A DNA stretch of 64,000 nt from Gemmatimonadota bacterium (GTDB lineage: Bacteria > Gemmatimonadota > Gemmatimonadetes > Gemmatimonadales > GWC2-71-9): NCBI GenBank assembly GCA_016720805.1, contig JADKJZ010000015.1, forward strand, positions 1 through 64,000. Direction: 5' to 3'. Each line of letters opens with the position of its first letter. Positions within the stretch are counted from its first letter, which is position 1. Below, piece after piece: positions 16,366 to 25,179 of the stretch. The notes beneath the pieces were generated by a model. It had not been told where the DNA came from. It did not search any database and saw nothing but the letters and a program-made list of their open reading frames with translations. The position numbers were made by a program, and so were the translations under genes.

Positions 16366-17520
16366 GTGACCTCTCCCCGCTGGTTCATCTCGTTCGCCGG
16401 CCTCATGGTGCTCGCTGCCTGCAGCGACCGCGCACCGAGTGCCACCCCACTGCCGACGTGGACCCTTCGGGAGGAATGGCGCGTGGGTGGCGAGGCCGAG
16501 GGGCCGCATTCCTTCGATGCCAACTTCGGTGTGGCGATGCTCCCTGGCGACACCCTCATTCACTTTGACTACCAGGACCAGCGATTTCACCTCCTCGATC
16601 GTAACGGACAGCCGGTGCGCAGTTTCGGCCGGAAGGGCACTGGCCCGGGTGAACTCGCCGATGCGAACGGCTTCGTCGTGACCCAATCCGGGCTCATCAT
16701 CGCGCACGATCGCGGCACCCACCGACTCAGCCGCTTCGATGCCGCCGGGCGTGCCCTCGGCTCTGTCGTGGTGCCGAGCGAGTACAGGCCGGGCGTGCGC
16801 TGGGACGCGCAAACGCTCGATGATGGTCGGCTTCTGGAGCGGTACGCCACGATCGTCGACTCGCTCGGCACCGGGGTGTGGTTCGACCGCGCCCGGCTCT
16901 GGGCCACGGATCTCGCCTCGTCGGAGGAGGTGAAGCGCGACTCCTGCATGGTGTCGCACCGGCCGGCGGGTGGACAGACCAACATCGCCACCATGACGGG
17001 CCCCAACGCCGCGATTGGGCTCCTCCCCCTTCCGTTCTCCGGCCCTTGGTTCGCGACAGCGGTCGACCCGGCAGGGTTCATCTGGGCGCAATCCGCTCGT
17101 GGCAGCTCGGTGCTGAAGAAGTTTCCGATTGGCCAGTGCGCGCCAGTCGCGCAGCTGACCTTGTCGGCGGAGACCCCCGCGATCCCGGCCCCGGTTCGCG
17201 ACTCTGCCAGGGCGGCATTGGCCCGCTTCCCAGCTGCTGCCGGCGGCGCCTTGCCGAAGGACCTCGTGCTCCCGGATCGCTTTCCACCGTTCTTCACCCT
17301 GCATGTGGACGATCGGCACCGCCTCTGGGTCCAACGCTTCGGACCAGGCGGGGAGCAGGTGATGGAAGTCTTCGACTCCGCCGGAGTAGCGGTCGCACGC
17401 GTGGACAATTTTCCGCTCAATGCGCGCGGGCCGCTGCTGTTCCAGCAGGGAAGGGTCTACGGCTTCGTCGCGGACGAGTCAGGCGTCAAGCACCTGGTCG
17501 CTCTGGCGATTCAGCAGTAG
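16366..17520 (+). CDS. six-bladed beta-propeller lipoprotein 3
   Basis: 384 aa from a GTG (MTSPRWFISFAGLMVLAACS gives a lipobox LAAC); a TTG 63 nt upstream would place charged residues before the signal. The hallmark is RSFGRKGTGPGELADANG, after LIHFDYQDQRFHLLDRNG. The C-terminal blade ends in KHLVALAIQ. Exported propeller of unknown ligand. Confidence 0.7.
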   Translation: MTSPRWFISFAGLMVLAACSDRAPSATPLPTWTLREEWRVGGEAEGPHSFDANFGVAMLPGDTLIHFDYQDQRFHLLDRNGQPVRSFGRKGTGPGELADANGFVVTQSGLIIAHDRGTHRLSRFDAAGRALGSVVVPSEYRPGVRWDAQTLDDGRLLERYATIVDSLGTGVWFDRARLWATDLASSEEVKRDSCMVSHRPAGGQTNIATMTGPNAAIGLLPLPFSGPWFATAVDPAGFIWAQSARGSSVLKKFPIGQCAPVAQLTLSAETPAIPAPVRDSARAALARFPAAAGGALPKDLVLPDRFPPFFTLHVDDRHRLWVQRFGPGGEQVMEVFDSAGVAVARVDNFPLNARGPLLFQQGRVYGFVADESGVKHLVALAIQQ

Positions 17521-17533
17521 CGTCGGGGGCGAG

Positions 17534-17582
17534 GTCTAGCCGGCGGTTGCAGCGTTCCCCGGCTGGAGCGCACTTGGCGGTC
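17534..17582 (+). repeat. short attC-like element (weak)
   Basis: GTCTAGCCGGCGGTTGCAGC and, 15 nt later, GGCTGGAGCGCACTTGGC resemble a collapsed attC with left and right arms but almost no loop. Low similarity. Confidence 0.25.
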
Positions 17583-17621
17583 GGCCATAACCAGTATGCG
17601 GTACCACGTCTGGGAGGAACC

Positions 17622-18014
17622 ATGACTACGTTGAAGTTCATCTCCGCGAGTCTCCTGGTTGCGCTGTGCGCCGCGTGCACCGACTCGCCCACTGGGAGCC
17701 CGGGCCGGTCGGTGTTCATCGTTGTCCCGGAACAGGTCGCGGTCCGCTCCGGGGCGAGTGCGCAGCTGGTAAACCACAGCGGCGGCCCGATCCATGTCGG
17801 AGCCATCTCGTGCGGCGTGCAGACCGACCGACAAACAGACGCCGGGTGGACTGAGGTCCCACGCCGCGGGAGCGACTGCCCTCAGCCGGACTTCCTCCTG
17901 GCGAATGGGACAGCCTACACCTTCGTCTTCTCGACCCCGACCACCAGCGGCAACTTTCGTTTGCGCCTTGGCGCTGACGACCCGGTGATTTCCAACAAGT
18001 TTGCCGTGCGGTAG
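17622..18014 (+). CDS. small secreted lipoprotein, Ig-like
   Basis: 130 aa with lipoprotein signal (FISASLLVALCAACTDSP). The mature part looks like a single beta-sandwich (VFIVVPEQVAVRSGASAQLV, TAYTFVFSTPTTSGNFRLRL) with two cysteines that could form a disulfide. A TGGGAGGA ribosome site precedes the ATG. Unknown function. Confidence 0.6.
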   Translation: MTTLKFISASLLVALCAACTDSPTGSPGRSVFIVVPEQVAVRSGASAQLVNHSGGPIHVGAISCGVQTDRQTDAGWTEVPRRGSDCPQPDFLLANGTAYTFVFSTPTTSGNFRLRLGADDPVISNKFAVR

Positions 18015-18181
18015 ACCCCGGACCTTGGTGGTCTGGACAGCCAACGCTTCCCGCTGGCCCGACCTCGCCTGCCGGATTCCGAGCTCTGCTCACAACACTG
18101 GCGTCATTCGCCGTCCCGCCCACACTACAGCCCCACGACTGCCGCCCCTCGCCGACCACCGGAAAGCCCCCCGGGTGGCTT

Positions 18182-18345
18182 CGGTGGTGGCGGTGGTGCC
18201 TCACGGGCGGGCAGGTGGCTATAGCTTCCTTGGAGTCGCCGGGAAGGGATCTTCCGCAGGGCTGTCCTCGCTGTATGCTGCCTGCACCTCTGGGGCTGCA
18301 GTCGCTCGGCTCGCCTTGCCGTAGAAGCACACGGCCGCAGGCTGC
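18182..18345 (+). repeat. degenerate attC-like site
   Basis: The left arm GGTGGCGGTGGTGCCTCACG and loop GTGGCTATAGCTTCCTTGG belong to the same family as 1288-1345. About 75 bp further on GCCTTGCCGTAGAAGCACAC then GGCCGCAG recalls the right arm. Core boxes are not preserved. Confidence 0.4.
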
Positions 18346-18397
18346 GCTAGGTGGATCCGAATCTCACTCCCCCGTCCCCGTAATCGCGGAGCTTGCA

Positions 18398-18901
18398 ATG
18401 CGCGCATTGAGCCTGATCGTCACCCTCGCCTTCCTTGCCGCACCGGCGCACGCACAACGGGCCGAGCCCGCGCTGCAGCCGCAGATGCGCTCGACATCGT
18501 TCCTGGCCGGGGTCGGCAATGCCATGGGGTGGTTGGGGGTCCAAGGCGAGAAGTACCTCGGCAGTGGCCGGATGTCTCTCTTCGGGGGCCTCGGCTACAC
18601 CCCGTCGGTCATTGAGGGCGATGCCAACGGCGTCACGGTCGCGGTCGGTGTGCGTGGGTATACCGCCGGTGTCAGGCACCGTGGCTTCCTCGAGCTCAGC
18701 GTGGCGCAGATCGAGGTCGAGCAGAGCTGCTTTGCGCACTGTCGTCGTCCCTACGGACCGGGCCTTCAGGCCGGCTACCAGTACGTCGCCAACGGCGGCT
18801 TCACGGCGTCGCTCTCCGGTGGGGTGGGCTACGCCCCAAACGGGTCCGGCAACGCCGCGGGATTGATGGGTCTTGGCTTTGGATACACGTGGCGTCGATG
18901 A
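18398..18901 (+). CDS. secreted beta-barrel-like protein
   Basis: 167 aa; signal peptide LSLIVTLAFLAAPAHA. The mature part alternates Gly-rich strands (SLFGGLGYTPSVIEGDANGV, FTASLSGGVGYAPNGSGN) and ends GLGFGYTWR, an aromatic-ended strand as in outer-membrane barrels. It has two close cysteines (CFAHC). Similar in type to the protein at 12161-12748. Function unknown. Confidence 0.6.
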   Translation: MRALSLIVTLAFLAAPAHAQRAEPALQPQMRSTSFLAGVGNAMGWLGVQGEKYLGSGRMSLFGGLGYTPSVIEGDANGVTVAVGVRGYTAGVRHRGFLELSVAQIEVEQSCFAHCRRPYGPGLQAGYQYVANGGFTASLSGGVGYAPNGSGNAAGLMGLGFGYTWRR

Positions 18902-18927
18902 GCTGCCCTCCATCGGCCGCCTGAGCA

Positions 18928-18968
18928 GCCTAACCCGCGTCCGTTGCTGTCAGCGCGTGACGCCTCGG
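18928..18968 (+). repeat. attC-like left half-site
   Basis: Begins with a perfect core box GCCTAAC, then CCGCGTCCGTTGCTGTCAGC and GTGACGCCTCGG, matching the left arm of attC site 3 (CTGACGCCTCTCGG). The right arm is missing; the next gene starts 30 bp later. Confidence 0.55.
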
Positions 18969-18998
18969 GATCGCGCAAGGCAACACATTGGAGTCAGC

Positions 18999-19487
18999 AT
19001 GCGTAAGAGCCTCGTTCTCTTTGCCCTCCTCGCCGCCATGCCGAATGCACTCCGACCCACCATGTCGGCACAGGCCGCAGATTCGAGTTATCTGAGTCTC
19101 GTCCGGCGACTGGTGAGTGATTCGTTGCGAAGCGCAGGCAGCAGACAGGGGGAACAGTTCTTTGCCGGCGATTCCGCCACGCGTGCGCTCCTGAAGGCGA
19201 GCGGCGTCATTGGCGCGAGCATGGACCCGCCACCTCCAGTGCTGAACTGTCCCGATATTCGCCTCACGGGTGCCGAGGCGTCGCCGGTTGGATACCAGGT
19301 CGTCGTGCGGGGGGCTCCCGGTGCTGATTCCGTCCGGAAGTGGGTAGAAGTCACCGTGAGCTGCAGCTATCCTCACCGTGCGCCGTTCAGCGGACGTTTC
19401 AGTTTCTTTCAGTCGTGCAGGTGGGAGCTGCGGCGGACGACAGGCGGATGGACGATCGCAGGGAGGGAGTCGTGCAGGATCACCTGA
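18999..19487 (+). CDS. secreted protein of unknown function
   Basis: 162 aa; signal peptide SLVLFALLAAMPNALRPTMS. The mature protein has a helix (SYLSLVRRLVSDSLRSA) and a C-terminal region with cysteines at NCPDIRL, VSCSYPH, QSCRWEL and ESCRIT, probably two disulfides. The 3' end overlaps the next gene by 16 nt. Confidence 0.6.
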   Translation: MRKSLVLFALLAAMPNALRPTMSAQAADSSYLSLVRRLVSDSLRSAGSRQGEQFFAGDSATRALLKASGVIGASMDPPPPVLNCPDIRLTGAEASPVGYQVVVRGAPGADSVRKWVEVTVSCSYPHRAPFSGRFSFFQSCRWELRRTTGGWTIAGRESCRIT

Positions 19488-19888
19488 TCGCGGTGGTTGG
19501 CATCGCCGGGGTCGTGTTGTTCGCGCTGTACCTGCTCACTCTCGGCGGTGGGGCGATCATCTACCCCGAGACCACGAAGCGATTTCTTGGCGGCTTCGCG
19601 ACGTCGCAACGGACGCACTTTACCGAACTCGCGCTGCGCGTCGTGGCGGGTGCCTCGCTCGTGTCGAGCGCACCACGGATGGCGTTTGGCCAGGGGATCG
19701 CGCTCTTCGGTTGGATGCTCGTTGTCACATCCCTTGCCCTGGCGATGATTCCCTGGCGACTCCACCATCGCTTCGCGGCGTGGGCCGTCCCACAGGCCAC
19801 ACAACACATGACGCTGGTCGGTATCGTATCCATCGTCGGTGGGCTGGCTGTGCTGGCGGCGCTGCTCCTTCCGCGCATCGCCGGCTAA
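19472..19888 (+). CDS. small integral membrane protein
   Basis: 138 aa from a GTG behind GGGAGGGA, inside the end of the preceding gene. Four hydrophobic segments are visible (AVVGIAGVVLFALYLLTL, VVAGASLVSSA, FGWMLVVTSLALAMI, IVSIVGGLAVLAALLL). No motif recognised. The 16-nt overlap suggests translational coupling with the secreted protein upstream. Confidence 0.6.
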   Translation: MQDHLIAVVGIAGVVLFALYLLTLGGGAIIYPETTKRFLGGFATSQRTHFTELALRVVAGASLVSSAPRMAFGQGIALFGWMLVVTSLALAMIPWRLHHRFAAWAVPQATQHMTLVGIVSIVGGLAVLAALLLPRIAG

Positions 19889-19948
19889 CACGCGGCAGCT
19901 GAACGCGCCGTGATGTACCATTCTGCGTCAGTCTCCTCGGAGGTTCAG

Positions 19949-20257
19949 ATGGACCCGCAACTCAGCGGCGTCGCGATCGGCCTCCTGTTCGGGGCCGCCA
20001 AGGTTGGCCTCATCGCCACAGTGGGTTTCGCGATCGCCTGGTGGAGAGGGCGGAGAAGGGTCGCCGAATTGGAAGCCGCCCGGTCCGATCCGGACCTCAT
20101 CGAGGAGCGATTGGCGGCGCTCGAACGCACGGCGGACTACACGGCGACCCAGCTCGAACGCCTCCTCGAAGGCCAAGCCACGCTGCTTCGGCAATTGCCC
20201 GCGCCCCAACCACGAGCGACAACAGACGCCGCGACCCCCACAAGGTCTGCGTCATGA
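19949..20257 (+). CDS. small membrane-anchored coiled-coil protein
   Basis: 102 aa. One N-terminal membrane segment (VAIGLLFGAAKVGLIATVGF), then GRRRVAELEA and a charged coiled coil (EERLAALERTADYTATQLER). It is the intact counterpart of the broken gene at 4942-5247. The ATGA overlap with the next gene indicates an operon. Function unknown. Confidence 0.6.
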   Translation: MDPQLSGVAIGLLFGAAKVGLIATVGFAIAWWRGRRRVAELEAARSDPDLIEERLAALERTADYTATQLERLLEGQATLLRQLPAPQPRATTDAATPTRSAS

Positions 20258-20445
20258 AGCCCCGACACCTGGCAGATATCGCCCTGCTCACCCTCGCTGC
20301 ACAGTTTGGCGCGCAGAGCCCCAAGCCGCCAATCATCGAGCTGCGCATCGCGGCGACGAAGGACCATGTGTGGGACAGGTGGCGTGATGGCCTCCTCGAG
20401 GTGAACACCGGGACCCGCGGGCCTTCGCAGCTCCCGCCACAGTAG
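20254..20445 (+). CDS. short secreted peptide
   Basis: 63 aa with a weak signal-like start (DIALLTLAAQFGAQS) and a basic-acidic tail. Its ATG overlaps the preceding stop (ATGA). No family recognised; the coupling is the main support. Confidence 0.45.
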   Translation: MKPRHLADIALLTLAAQFGAQSPKPPIIELRIAATKDHVWDRWRDGLLEVNTGTRGPSQLPPQ

Positions 20446-20490
20446 ATGCCTGAGAGTCTTGCGGGCCCAAGTGCTGGAGATCTATCTCTG

Positions 20491-20889
20491 ATGAACAGAC
20501 TACCCCTGCTCCTGGCGCTTCTCCTCTTGGGTTGCAACCGCGAAGCCGCCCGCGAGCCCGCCGCGATACCGGATCTCATCGAGCTCCGGACGCCGCTGCC
20601 CAATGCGATTGTCCAGACCCCCCTCACCCTTGAAGGCAGGGCCCGGGGGCCTTGGTTCTTCGAGGCGTCATTTCCCGTCCACCTCCTCGATGCGGACGGC
20701 GACACCCTCGCCGTGATGCCCGCACACGCCGACGGGGAATGGATGACCGAAGCATTCGTGCCGTTCAAGGTCACCCTCACCTTCACACCGCCTGCCTCGC
20801 AAACGGGAACCCTGATCCTGGCCAAGGACAACCCGTCGGGCCTGCCCGAGCATGCGGCCGAACTCCGGGTTCCGATTCGGTTTCGCTAA
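20491..20889 (+). CDS. Gmad2-like Ig-fold lipoprotein
   Basis: 132 aa; lipobox in LLLALLLLGCNRE. The single domain has the pattern of the Gmad2 immunoglobulin-like family: IELRTPLPNAIVQTPLTLEG, ARGPWFFEASFPVHLLDADG and TLTFTPPASQTGTLILAKDN. That fold is common in spore-germination and cell-surface proteins; here it stands alone as an exported lipoprotein. Confidence 0.65.
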   Translation: MNRLPLLLALLLLGCNREAAREPAAIPDLIELRTPLPNAIVQTPLTLEGRARGPWFFEASFPVHLLDADGDTLAVMPAHADGEWMTEAFVPFKVTLTFTPPASQTGTLILAKDNPSGLPEHAAELRVPIRFR

Positions 20890-20897
20890 CCGTACCG

Positions 20898-20930
20898 ACT
20901 CGAGGCGTCGCAGGAACGCGCGACGCCAGA
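20898..20930 (+). repeat. attC-like right half-site
   Basis: GGCGTCGCAGGAACGCGCGA then CGCCAGACG resembles the right arm of attC site 3 (CCGCAGGAACGCACGCCGTTAGG). Confidence 0.4.
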
Positions 20931-20961
20931 CGTCGTTCTTGAACCCCCGGAACCCCACCCA

Positions 20962-21966
20962 ATGCTCGCACTCCTCCTGACCCTCATCGCCGCGTCGCCG
21001 CCTGCCTGCGGCACACCCGATCGGCAGCGAGACGTCCGCCCGCACAACTACGTCTTCTTTGGGCAGGAGCGAGGCCGCATCGCCGACACCGCCTTCCTGT
21101 CGAACCCGAACATCGTCGGCGCCCAACTCAAATACACCTGGCGCGAGCTCGAGCCCGCCCAGGGGCGCTATGACTTCCGCGCCATCCGCCACGATCTCGC
21201 CTTCCTCAAGCGCCACGACAAGCGGCTCTTCCTGCAGCTGCAGGACGTCTCGTTCAGCAAGACGCCGGTGACCCCGGACTACCTCCGCACCGACCCCGCC
21301 TACCACGGCGGCATCGCCGCCAAGTACGAGGCCGACGCCGACGGCCGGACACAATTCGCCGGCGCGGTCGCCAGGCGGTGGGACCCCGCGGTCCGCGATC
21401 GCTACGCGCATCTCCTGACGGCACTGGCCAAGGAGTTCGACGGCGCCGTCGAGGGGATCGTCATGCCGGAGACATCGATCGGCTTCGAGGACCCAGCACG
21501 GCAACCCGCCGGCTACTCCCCCGCGTCCTACGCCGCCGGCATCCGTGAGATGCTCTCTTCGGCGCGCGGCGCGTTCCAACGGTCCTGCGTTATCATTTAT
21601 GCCAACTTCATGCCCGGTGACTCGCTCTCGAATGACGGTCGCGACTTCCTCCGAAGCGTGCATGCCCACGCGGCAACGATCGGCGCCGGGGTCGGCGGGC
21701 CGGACATTCTCCCCTACCGTCCCTGGCAGCGGATCAACAGCCTCGGCCTGATCGAGAAGCGCCCCCCAGGGGTGATCGCCGCGATGGCGGTGCAGGACGG
21801 GAACCTCGCCGACCGAGACCGCGACACCGGGCAGCAGATCACCGTCCCCGAACTCTACGCCTTCGCCACGACCCGCCTGCGGCTCAACTACATCTTCTGG
21901 GGTACCGAAGAGCCGTATTTCACCTCGGCCGTGCTCCCGTTCCTTCGCGCGCTCACGAGTCGGTAA
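20962..21966 (+). CDS. glycoside-hydrolase-like TIM-barrel protein
   Basis: 334 aa with a short signal-like start (LALLLTLIAASPPACG). The middle has features of a GH-type (beta/alpha)8 barrel: VGAQLKYTWRELEPAQGRYD, LKRHDKRLFLQLQDVSF, EGIVMPETSIGFED and LNYIFWGTEEPYF. The Glu in MPETS and in GTEEP are candidate acid/base and nucleophile. The family is not pinned down; a secreted glycan-active or sugar-binding role is inferred. Confidence 0.55.
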   Translation: MLALLLTLIAASPPACGTPDRQRDVRPHNYVFFGQERGRIADTAFLSNPNIVGAQLKYTWRELEPAQGRYDFRAIRHDLAFLKRHDKRLFLQLQDVSFSKTPVTPDYLRTDPAYHGGIAAKYEADADGRTQFAGAVARRWDPAVRDRYAHLLTALAKEFDGAVEGIVMPETSIGFEDPARQPAGYSPASYAAGIREMLSSARGAFQRSCVIIYANFMPGDSLSNDGRDFLRSVHAHAATIGAGVGGPDILPYRPWQRINSLGLIEKRPPGVIAAMAVQDGNLADRDRDTGQQITVPELYAFATTRLRLNYIFWGTEEPYFTSAVLPFLRALTSR

Positions 21967-21991
21967 ACGCAGTCCACCCACCGGAAACCGG

Positions 21992-23236
21992 ATGACGCAG
22001 CCAGTGAAGTACCTGCTTCTCACCTTGGGAGCCATCGGCTGTTCGGACGGAGGCGCTCCGGGCCGAGTTGGTGCGGCCTCGCGCGACAGCGGCGACATCC
22101 GGATCGTCGAGAACGCCTTCGATGGTGGTGGAGGGCGACTCGCTGTCGACACCACTCCTGCCTTCCGGATTGGCAGTGGGGCGGACGCGGCGACGCCACT
22201 CTTCGGACATGTGACGGCGGTGCATGTCCTCGCGAGCGGCACGATCGCCATCCTCGACCTCACCGCGCCCAACCTGCTCTTTGTCGACACCACGGGGACG
22301 GTGCTGGGCCGAGCCGGCGGGAAGGGGAGCGGCCCTGGGGAATTCCCCGGAAGCCAGGGCGGAATGGTCCAGACCTTTGCGGGTCGAGGCGATTCGATCT
22401 ACGCCGTGATCAACCGCTCCGACGTGGCCGTGTTTGTGCCGGGTCGTTTTGTCCGGGCGTTCAAGCTCACCGCGCTCCCGGACGGCGGCTTTCCGATGCC
22501 GGTGGCCGTGGTCGGGTCGAGCCTCGTCGCCACCAGGCGGCTGCCGCAATCGCCGCGCGCTCCAGGGGTGTATCGCGACTCGGTCACCCTCCAGCGCTAT
22601 GCCCTCGACGGAACGCTCGGCGAAGCGCTCGACGGGGTGCCCAACGTGGAGACGCGGCAGCACCCGATGGGGTCGTACCCGGCGCCGTTCGGGAAGCGGC
22701 TCCAGGTGGCGAGCAAGCAGGACTGGATGGTGACCGGCTTCCCTGAGCACTTCGAGATCGCCTCGCGGAATCCCAATGGTCGGGTCGCCAGGGTTGTCCG
22801 ACTGTCGATGCCGGCGGTTCCGATGACCGAGGCGGTGGTGGATGGGCACAAGTCACGGCTGTTCGACAACTTTGGTGGCAGCCCCGAAGAGCGGAGCGCC
22901 ATGGAGGCTGACCTCTCCCTCGATCAGCTCCCGAAGACCCTGCCAGCGTACTCGGCAGTGAAGTTGGACGGGATGGGGCGGGTGTGGGTGCGCGAGTATA
23001 TCGAGCTGGACGGGATGGGCCCCATGAACGCCGACATGGGGAAGGGCCCTCGGTGGCACCCGGATCGTCCCGCCCGGTGGTGGGTGTTCAGCAACGACGG
23101 CGAGTTCCTGGGGACCGTGCGGTTGCCGCTGGGCTTCGTGGTGCATGACATCGGCAAGGATCACATCGTCGGCGTCGTCCGCGACGCGGACGATGTCGAG
23201 TATGTCGTGGGCTATCCCTTTCGGGTAGCACGGTAG
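21992..23236 (+). CDS. six-bladed beta-propeller lipoprotein 4
   Basis: 414 aa; lipoprotein-like signal (YLLLTLGAIGC). The hallmark is RAGGKGSGPGEFPGSQGG, preceded by TIAILDLTAPNLLFVDTTG. Longer than the first three. It begins 25 nt after the TIM-barrel gene, so the two may be one transcript. A degenerate attC half-site follows its stop by four bases. Confidence 0.7.
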   Translation: MTQPVKYLLLTLGAIGCSDGGAPGRVGAASRDSGDIRIVENAFDGGGGRLAVDTTPAFRIGSGADAATPLFGHVTAVHVLASGTIAILDLTAPNLLFVDTTGTVLGRAGGKGSGPGEFPGSQGGMVQTFAGRGDSIYAVINRSDVAVFVPGRFVRAFKLTALPDGGFPMPVAVVGSSLVATRRLPQSPRAPGVYRDSVTLQRYALDGTLGEALDGVPNVETRQHPMGSYPAPFGKRLQVASKQDWMVTGFPEHFEIASRNPNGRVARVVRLSMPAVPMTEAVVDGHKSRLFDNFGGSPEERSAMEADLSLDQLPKTLPAYSAVKLDGMGRVWVREYIELDGMGPMNADMGKGPRWHPDRPARWWVFSNDGEFLGTVRLPLGFVVHDIGKDHIVGVVRDADDVEYVVGYPFRVAR

Positions 23237-23240
23237 GCTG

Positions 23241-23290
23241 TGGCCGCGCGGGCCTCGGCAGGCACCGCCGCAGAAACGCACGACGCCAGT
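23241..23290 (+). repeat. attC-like right half-site
   Basis: GCGCGGGCCTCGGCAGGCAC then CGCCGCAGAAACGCACGACG is nearly identical to the right arm of attC site 2 (GCGCGGGCCTCGGCAGGCCC, CGCCGCAGAAACGCACGCCG). The core GTT is lost. Confidence 0.65.
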
Positions 23291-23316
23291 TGTCCACGAT
23301 GGAGTGAGGAACCACG

Positions 23317-23805
23317 ATGATCTTCTCTCGTCAATTCCGGGCATTGTTCAAGCTCGCCGCACTCTGGGCCGGTCCGTGGTTCCTGCTCGGGCTGGTCATC
23401 GGATGGCGGAGCTGGTCGTCGCCATCGGAGCTGCCCGGATCGCGCGATCCGTTCTCGCTCGGCGGTTGGCTGATGCTCCACGCTCTCGTCTACGCGATGT
23501 TCGGGGTGATCTCGGGTACCGTGGCCGGACTCGTCATCGCCCGCTTTGAGCGGGGCCAAGACACAAGCTCGCTCTCTCCGCGTCGAGTCGCTGCCTGGGG
23601 TGCCCTCGGCGGACTGGCGCCGCTGGCGCTTCTTGTAGCGCTGGGTCTGGCGTTCGGACTTCCCAACCTCTCGCTCATCCCAGTCTTGGCCATCGGGCTG
23701 GCGAACTCGGCACTGACCGCCTTCGCCACTGCCTCCGCGCTCTCGGTGGCCAAGCGCGGCATTGGCAGCGAAGGTGAGGTCGCGCCACAATTGCCAAGTG
23801 TCTAG
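23317..23805 (+). CDS. small integral membrane protein, paralogue of 11049-11513
   Basis: 162 aa with four to five hydrophobic segments (LAALWAGPWFLLGLVIGW, YAMFGVISGTVAGLVIA, ALGGLAPLALLVALGLAFG, AIGLANSALTAFATASAL). Size, segment spacing and the RQFRALFKLA start resemble the cassette protein at 11049. An attC-like half-site lies immediately upstream. Function unknown. Confidence 0.6.
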   Translation: MIFSRQFRALFKLAALWAGPWFLLGLVIGWRSWSSPSELPGSRDPFSLGGWLMLHALVYAMFGVISGTVAGLVIARFERGQDTSSLSPRRVAAWGALGGLAPLALLVALGLAFGLPNLSLIPVLAIGLANSALTAFATASALSVAKRGIGSEGEVAPQLPSV

Positions 23806-23827
23806 TGCGCCTGGAACCAGCTCAACC

Positions 23828-24994
23828 ATGATTCCCAAGCGGCGGGCGATATTGGCCACGTTCTGCCTGGTCTCGGCATGCAGTGGCCCGAGTCAGGACA
23901 ACGCCTCCCCCGCGAGCGACCACGGGCCCACGCCGCTCGCATCCATTCCTTATGAGAGTTGCGCGCTCGCCCCGACGGCCGAAGCACGCGCAGTCGCCGT
24001 GGCCTCGATCGCTCCGCAGGCGGTGGACTGGGAGGGCGCGCGCTCCGTGGCGTCGTGGGCGCCCACCAGTGTCACTGCCGTTGCGGTAATCGGCGACACG
24101 CTTGTCGTCCTGGATGGCCCCCAAGCGCAGGTGACCGCCTTCAACGGAACGCTGAACCCCATCGCCACCTTTGGTGGGCCAGGGGAGGGACCAGGCGAGT
24201 TCCGGCGCGCGACCGCCCTGACCATCCTCGGCGGCAACCGAATCGGCATCGTCGACGCCGGCACCAAGCGCCTCACGATGCTCACACCAGAGTTCAAGCT
24301 GGGCGAGACTCGATCCATCCCGGTCGGGCAACTCGCTTCGGCCGCTGCGTTCTCCGGGGAGGAGTTCTATCTCTCGCAGGATGTCATGGTGGAAATGGCC
24401 ATGCGCAATCCGGCGCTGGGGGAGGCGCTCTCCCTGATTCCTGTCGGGGCGGACGGCTCGACGACGGTTCTTCGACTTGTGCCAGGCACCCCAGCCGCCG
24501 ACTCGCTGCTCCGCCTCCCTGGCCCCAATCCATTCCGCGTGGTCGCATCGGGTCAGTCCCTGCTGTTTCTCGCACCGGCCGCGGGGATCGTGGATCTCTA
24601 CCGGGACGGCGCACGAACCGTCCGTCTTCGGACCTGCATGCCGCCGATGCTGGACAAGGCGCTCCAACAACAGCGCGCGGCGTATCGTCCAGGTACCGGC
24701 TCCGGTGCACAACAGGACATTCCGCTCGTGTCTGACGCCATCGTCGTGGCAGACACGGTCTTTCTGGTCGGCCCGGTGCCGGACGCCGGGGGCCGACTTC
24801 ACATCGACGCCTTCCTCGTGGGCGGTACGCCTGTCGGGAGCGTGTTGGTGAACACGTCAGGCCTTGGCCTGCCGCGCGAGATGCGCTTCTGGGGCACACC
24901 CGATCAGTTGGTAGCGTACGGGGCCGACGGGGTGATTGTGAAGCTCCGGATCGAAGGCAGGACCAGCTTCGCTGGGGTTGCTGGTGACCGATGA
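23828..24994 (+). CDS. six-bladed beta-propeller lipoprotein 5
   Basis: 388 aa; lipobox in FCLVSACSG. The hallmark is ATFGGPGEGPGEFRRAT, followed by NRIGIVDAGTKRLTMLT. Two cysteine residues (SCALAP, RTCMPP) may pair. Starts 22 nt after the small membrane protein. Confidence 0.7.
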   Translation: MIPKRRAILATFCLVSACSGPSQDNASPASDHGPTPLASIPYESCALAPTAEARAVAVASIAPQAVDWEGARSVASWAPTSVTAVAVIGDTLVVLDGPQAQVTAFNGTLNPIATFGGPGEGPGEFRRATALTILGGNRIGIVDAGTKRLTMLTPEFKLGETRSIPVGQLASAAAFSGEEFYLSQDVMVEMAMRNPALGEALSLIPVGADGSTTVLRLVPGTPAADSLLRLPGPNPFRVVASGQSLLFLAPAAGIVDLYRDGARTVRLRTCMPPMLDKALQQQRAAYRPGTGSGAQQDIPLVSDAIVVADTVFLVGPVPDAGGRLHIDAFLVGGTPVGSVLVNTSGLGLPREMRFWGTPDQLVAYGADGVIVKLRIEGRTSFAGVAGDR

Positions 24995-25062
24995 CCGTTG
25001 ACCGGTAAACCATTGCACGCCTGTCGCTGACAAGCGCCAACCCTCGCACTTTCGTTCCTGGC

Positions 25063-25072
25063 CGTAGATTTC
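25063..25072 (+). promoter_or_regulatory. promoter-like CGTAGATTTC box
   Basis: Resembles the TGTAGTTTC box 18 nt before tRNA-Pro and the loop of the attC-like sites. It lies in the 185-bp gap before the TonB-like gene, which otherwise shows no repeat. Inferred -10 element. Confidence 0.3.
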
Positions 25073-25179
25073 AATCCATCGGTCCGCCTCGCGAACGGAT
25101 CCTCCGCCACGCCATGTCCCTCATTCGCCCAGCGAGCACCCTTCGTCGTCGTCCTCCCTCTCTCCCCGAGGAGTTGCGC

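Noticed and set aside
15532..17334. A 600-codon minus-strand open frame
   Set aside because: Entirely antisense to two propeller genes, with low-complexity Arg/Gly/Glu content; GC-rich shadow.
20668..22293. A 541-codon minus-strand open frame
   Set aside because: Antisense to the Ig-like, TIM-barrel and propeller genes; no start context or motif.
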